From NCBI GenBank assembly GCA_007116835.1, contig SKHS01000007.1:1-9858 (forward strand): a DNA stretch of 9,858 nt, read 5' to 3'. Every line of letters begins with the position of its first letter. Position 1 is the first letter of the stretch. Below are positions 8,419-9,858 of the stretch, piece by piece. The position numbers and the translations under genes are program-made. Below the pieces are notes generated by a model. The model saw only the letters and a list, made by a program, of their open reading frames with translations, was not told the origin of the DNA and made no database searches. The stretch is from Halomonas sp. GTDB taxonomy: Bacteria > Pseudomonadota > Gammaproteobacteria > Pseudomonadales > Halomonadaceae.

Positions 8419-8723
8419 TGGCCGCCGCCACGGCAGTTAGGCGAGTCGGGGCGTTCACCGCCACGCACCTGCCACTCTTGCGGGGTGTAAAGGTGCAGCG
8501 CCAGCGCATGCACTGGGCCAGACAGCTCATCGGCAAGCAGCGTGTAAATCTGCTGGTGGCGCTTGACGGGCATGATGCCGTCAAAGCTGTCGCTCACCAG
8601 AGTCACTTTAAAATGTGTCTCAGCGTTAGCTGGCACATTATGCATGTGGCTTTCGTTTTCTACGTGCAGCACGTCGGGCGCCAGCGCCGCTAACTTCTGC
8701 TCTATTTGTGTCTGCATCGCCAT
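8415..8723 (-). CDS. bolA: BolA family protein
   Basis: BolA is a small KH-like protein. It acts as a stress-linked transcription regulator of cell shape genes in E. coli and also binds an iron-sulfur cluster with monothiol glutaredoxin (Grx4). The 102-residue protein matches E. coli BolA (105) along its whole length: IEQKLAAL (7-14), HNVPANAETHFKVTLVSDSF (28-47), KRHQQIY (54-60), LADELSGPVHALALHLYTPQEW (63-84) and the C-terminal SPNCRGGG (94-101). The C-terminal tail marks it as true BolA rather than the shorter IbaG/YrbA type. An AAGGAG ribosome site (8731-8736) lies seven bases from the ATG at 8723, so this start is favoured over a second ATG two codons later. It heads an operon with holD and rimI, 41 bp after the MFS gene. 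Confidence 0.95.
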   Translation of the reverse strand: MAMQTQIEQKLAALAPDVLHVENESHMHNVPANAETHFKVTLVSDSFDGIMPVKRHQQIYTLLADELSGPVHALALHLYTPQEWQVRGGERPDSPNCRGGGQ

Positions 8724-8753
8724 GGGTGCTCTCCTTCAATCAACCGTTATTCT

Positions 8754-8774
8754 ATTGTACGCCCTTACTTGCCA
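8754..8774 (-). promoter_or_regulatory. Possible bolA promoter elements, including a gearbox-like sequence
   Basis: On the minus strand TGGCAAGTA (8766-8774) differs by one base from CGGCAAGTA, the -10 element of the growth-rate-dependent gearbox promoter described for E. coli bolA. A separate TACAAT (8754-8759) could be a sigma-70 -10 box. The gearbox-like bases also encode the last residues (GK, stop) of the MFS protein, so chance is a real possibility. No CTGCAA-type -35 element is evident. Confidence 0.25.
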
Positions 8775-9858
8775 ACAGACGATGCCCGCCGCTCAACGAG
8801 GGCCTGCTGTGCCAAGGTCACTCGCGCAAGGCTCGCACACAGTGCCAGCAGGGTGGTGCCCGCCCCAAGCCATAGGGTTACCTGGACAGGCGAACCCAGC
8901 GCCAATGCCGCCCCTACCAATGCCACGCCAAACGATTGGCCAACGGTACGAGTGGTGCTCATCACACCAGACACATTGGCGCTACGCTCAGGCGGCAAGC
9001 TACCCATCATTTCGCGGTTATTCGGTGGCTGAAACAGACCAAACCCAATGCCACATAAAGCGGTGCGCCACAGACTGCCGGCAACGCCTGTGGTTTCATC
9101 CACTAGCGCCAGCGCAATTAAACCAATAATGAGCAGCACCAAGCCTGCGCTTGAAAGCAAACTAGGGTTAACCCGATCAGCCAAGCGGCCCGCCAAGGGG
9201 CCAACCACCATAATCGCGAGCGGCCAAGGGGTGAACAGCCACGCCGTTTCCAGCGGTGAAAACCCCATCTGCTCCTGGTAAAAAAATGATAGTGCAACAA
9301 ACGTTAACCCTTGGCCAATAAAGGCCAAACCCGAGGCTGAAACGGCCAACGTAAAGCGCTTTTCCGCAAACACGCTGAGAGGCAACAGTGGATAAGGCGC
9401 TCGACGCTGACGTTGAATAAACAGCGTACAAGCGGTCACCGCCAGCAGTGCCCAGCCAGCGCTTTGCCACAGCGGCGCGGCATGACCTACCGCATCCATA
9501 GCAAGGAAGAAGCTTGCCAGCATCAGCATAGACAGCAACGCCCCCAGCACATCAAAGCTGCCTTGGCGTGGTTTATCTCGCGGCAGCGCGCGACTCGCAA
9601 GCCACAGCGAACACACGCCAAGCGGGACATTGAGCGCGAACAACCAAGGCCAGTCGGCAAACGAGAGAATGACGCCGCTCAACGTTGGGCCTGCCGCGTA
9701 GCCACCGGCTACCACTAGCGCGCTGAGCCCTAACGCGCTGCCCAGTAAGCGTGACGGGAAAATTGCGCGATACAGCGATGGCCCAATGGACAGCGTGGCC
9801 GCCGCCCCCAAGCCCTGCAAAGCGCGAAACACCAACAGCGTTTCTAAGTTACGCGATA
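8765..9858 (-). CDS. MFS drug exporter, DHA2-like (5' end outside window)
   Basis: This is the C-terminal 363 residues of a major facilitator permease; the frame stays open to the right edge, so the start is not visible. The fragment begins in helix 4, as shown by NLETLLVFRALQGLGAA. Antiporter motif C follows in helix 5 (GGYAAGPTLSG, 51-61), then the WPWLFALNVPLG stretch typical of DHA2 (14-helix) exporters. A motif-A-like loop, GPLAGRLADRVNP, is at 219-231, and a conserved late segment runs from LPPERSANVSGVMSTTRTVGQS (287-308). About nine or more further hydrophobic helices can be picked out. It is probably a proton-driven inner-membrane efflux pump; the substrate cannot be told from sequence. 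bolA starts 41 bp downstream on the same strand, so the two may share some transcripts. No regulator gene is visible beside it. Confidence 0.9.
   Translation of the reverse strand, partial: SRNLETLLVFRALQGLGAAATLSIGPSLYRAIFPSRLLGSALGLSALVVAGGYAAGPTLSGVILSFADWPWLFALNVPLGVCSLWLASRALPRDKPRQGSFDVLGALLSMLMLASFFLAMDAVGHAAPLWQSAGWALLAVTACTLFIQRQRRAPYPLLPLSVFAEKRFTLAVSASGLAFIGQGLTFVALSFFYQEQMGFSPLETAWLFTPWPLAIMVVGPLAGRLADRVNPSLLSSAGLVLLIIGLIALALVDETTGVAGSLWRTALCGIGFGLFQPPNNREMMGSLPPERSANVSGVMSTTRTVGQSFGVALVGAALALGSPVQVTLWLGAGTTLLALCASLARVTLAQQALVERRASSVGK

Overview
The window is a stretch of ordinary chromosome from a gammaproteobacterium, most likely a relative of Halomonas (Halomonadaceae, Oceanospirillales). 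I infer this from recognisable proteins and gene order (algC-argB-slmA; rsmD divergent from ftsY-ftsE-ftsX-rpoH; bolA-holD-rimI), not from a database search. I see no transposase, integrase, phage gene, CRISPR array, tRNA or rRNA, and no sign of recent gene transfer.

Layout, left to right. Bases 3-182 (+) are the 3' end of a phosphomannomutase/phosphoglucomutase gene (algC type). It is followed by argB (344-1243, +, N-acetylglutamate kinase) and slmA (1263-1871, +, nucleoid occlusion factor). A strong bidirectional terminator (1909-1941) separates these from rpoH (1981-2847, -, heat-shock sigma factor). rpoH is the last gene of a minus-strand set: ftsY (4726-6117), ftsE (4061-4729) and ftsX (3027-4064), each joined to the next by a 4-base ATGA overlap. 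A short divergent promoter region separates ftsY from rsmD (6208-6831, +, 16S rRNA G966 methyltransferase). A small zapB gene (6939-7133, +) follows. It meets rimI (7130-7576, -) tail to tail, with the two stop codons overlapping. rimI, a long holD-like gene (7573-8418, -) and bolA (8415-8723, -) form a tightly packed operon joined by two GTGA overlaps. Upstream of bolA lies the 3' part of a DHA2-type MFS exporter gene (8765 to the window edge, -).

Functionally the window is dominated by cell division and envelope growth (slmA, ftsE, ftsX, zapB, bolA), membrane protein targeting (ftsY), stress transcription (rpoH), ribosome modification (rsmD, rimI) and the replisome (holD-like). I did not find a new multi-gene system. 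The features most worth a second look are:
- a 138-bp hexanucleotide tandem repeat inside ftsY that encodes 23 Glu-Pro pairs;
- a psi (HolD) subunit twice the usual length with a long disordered insert;
- a sigma-E-like promoter and a possible start-codon hairpin upstream of rpoH;
- a probably leaderless rsmD transcript;
- the overlapping stop codons of zapB and rimI.
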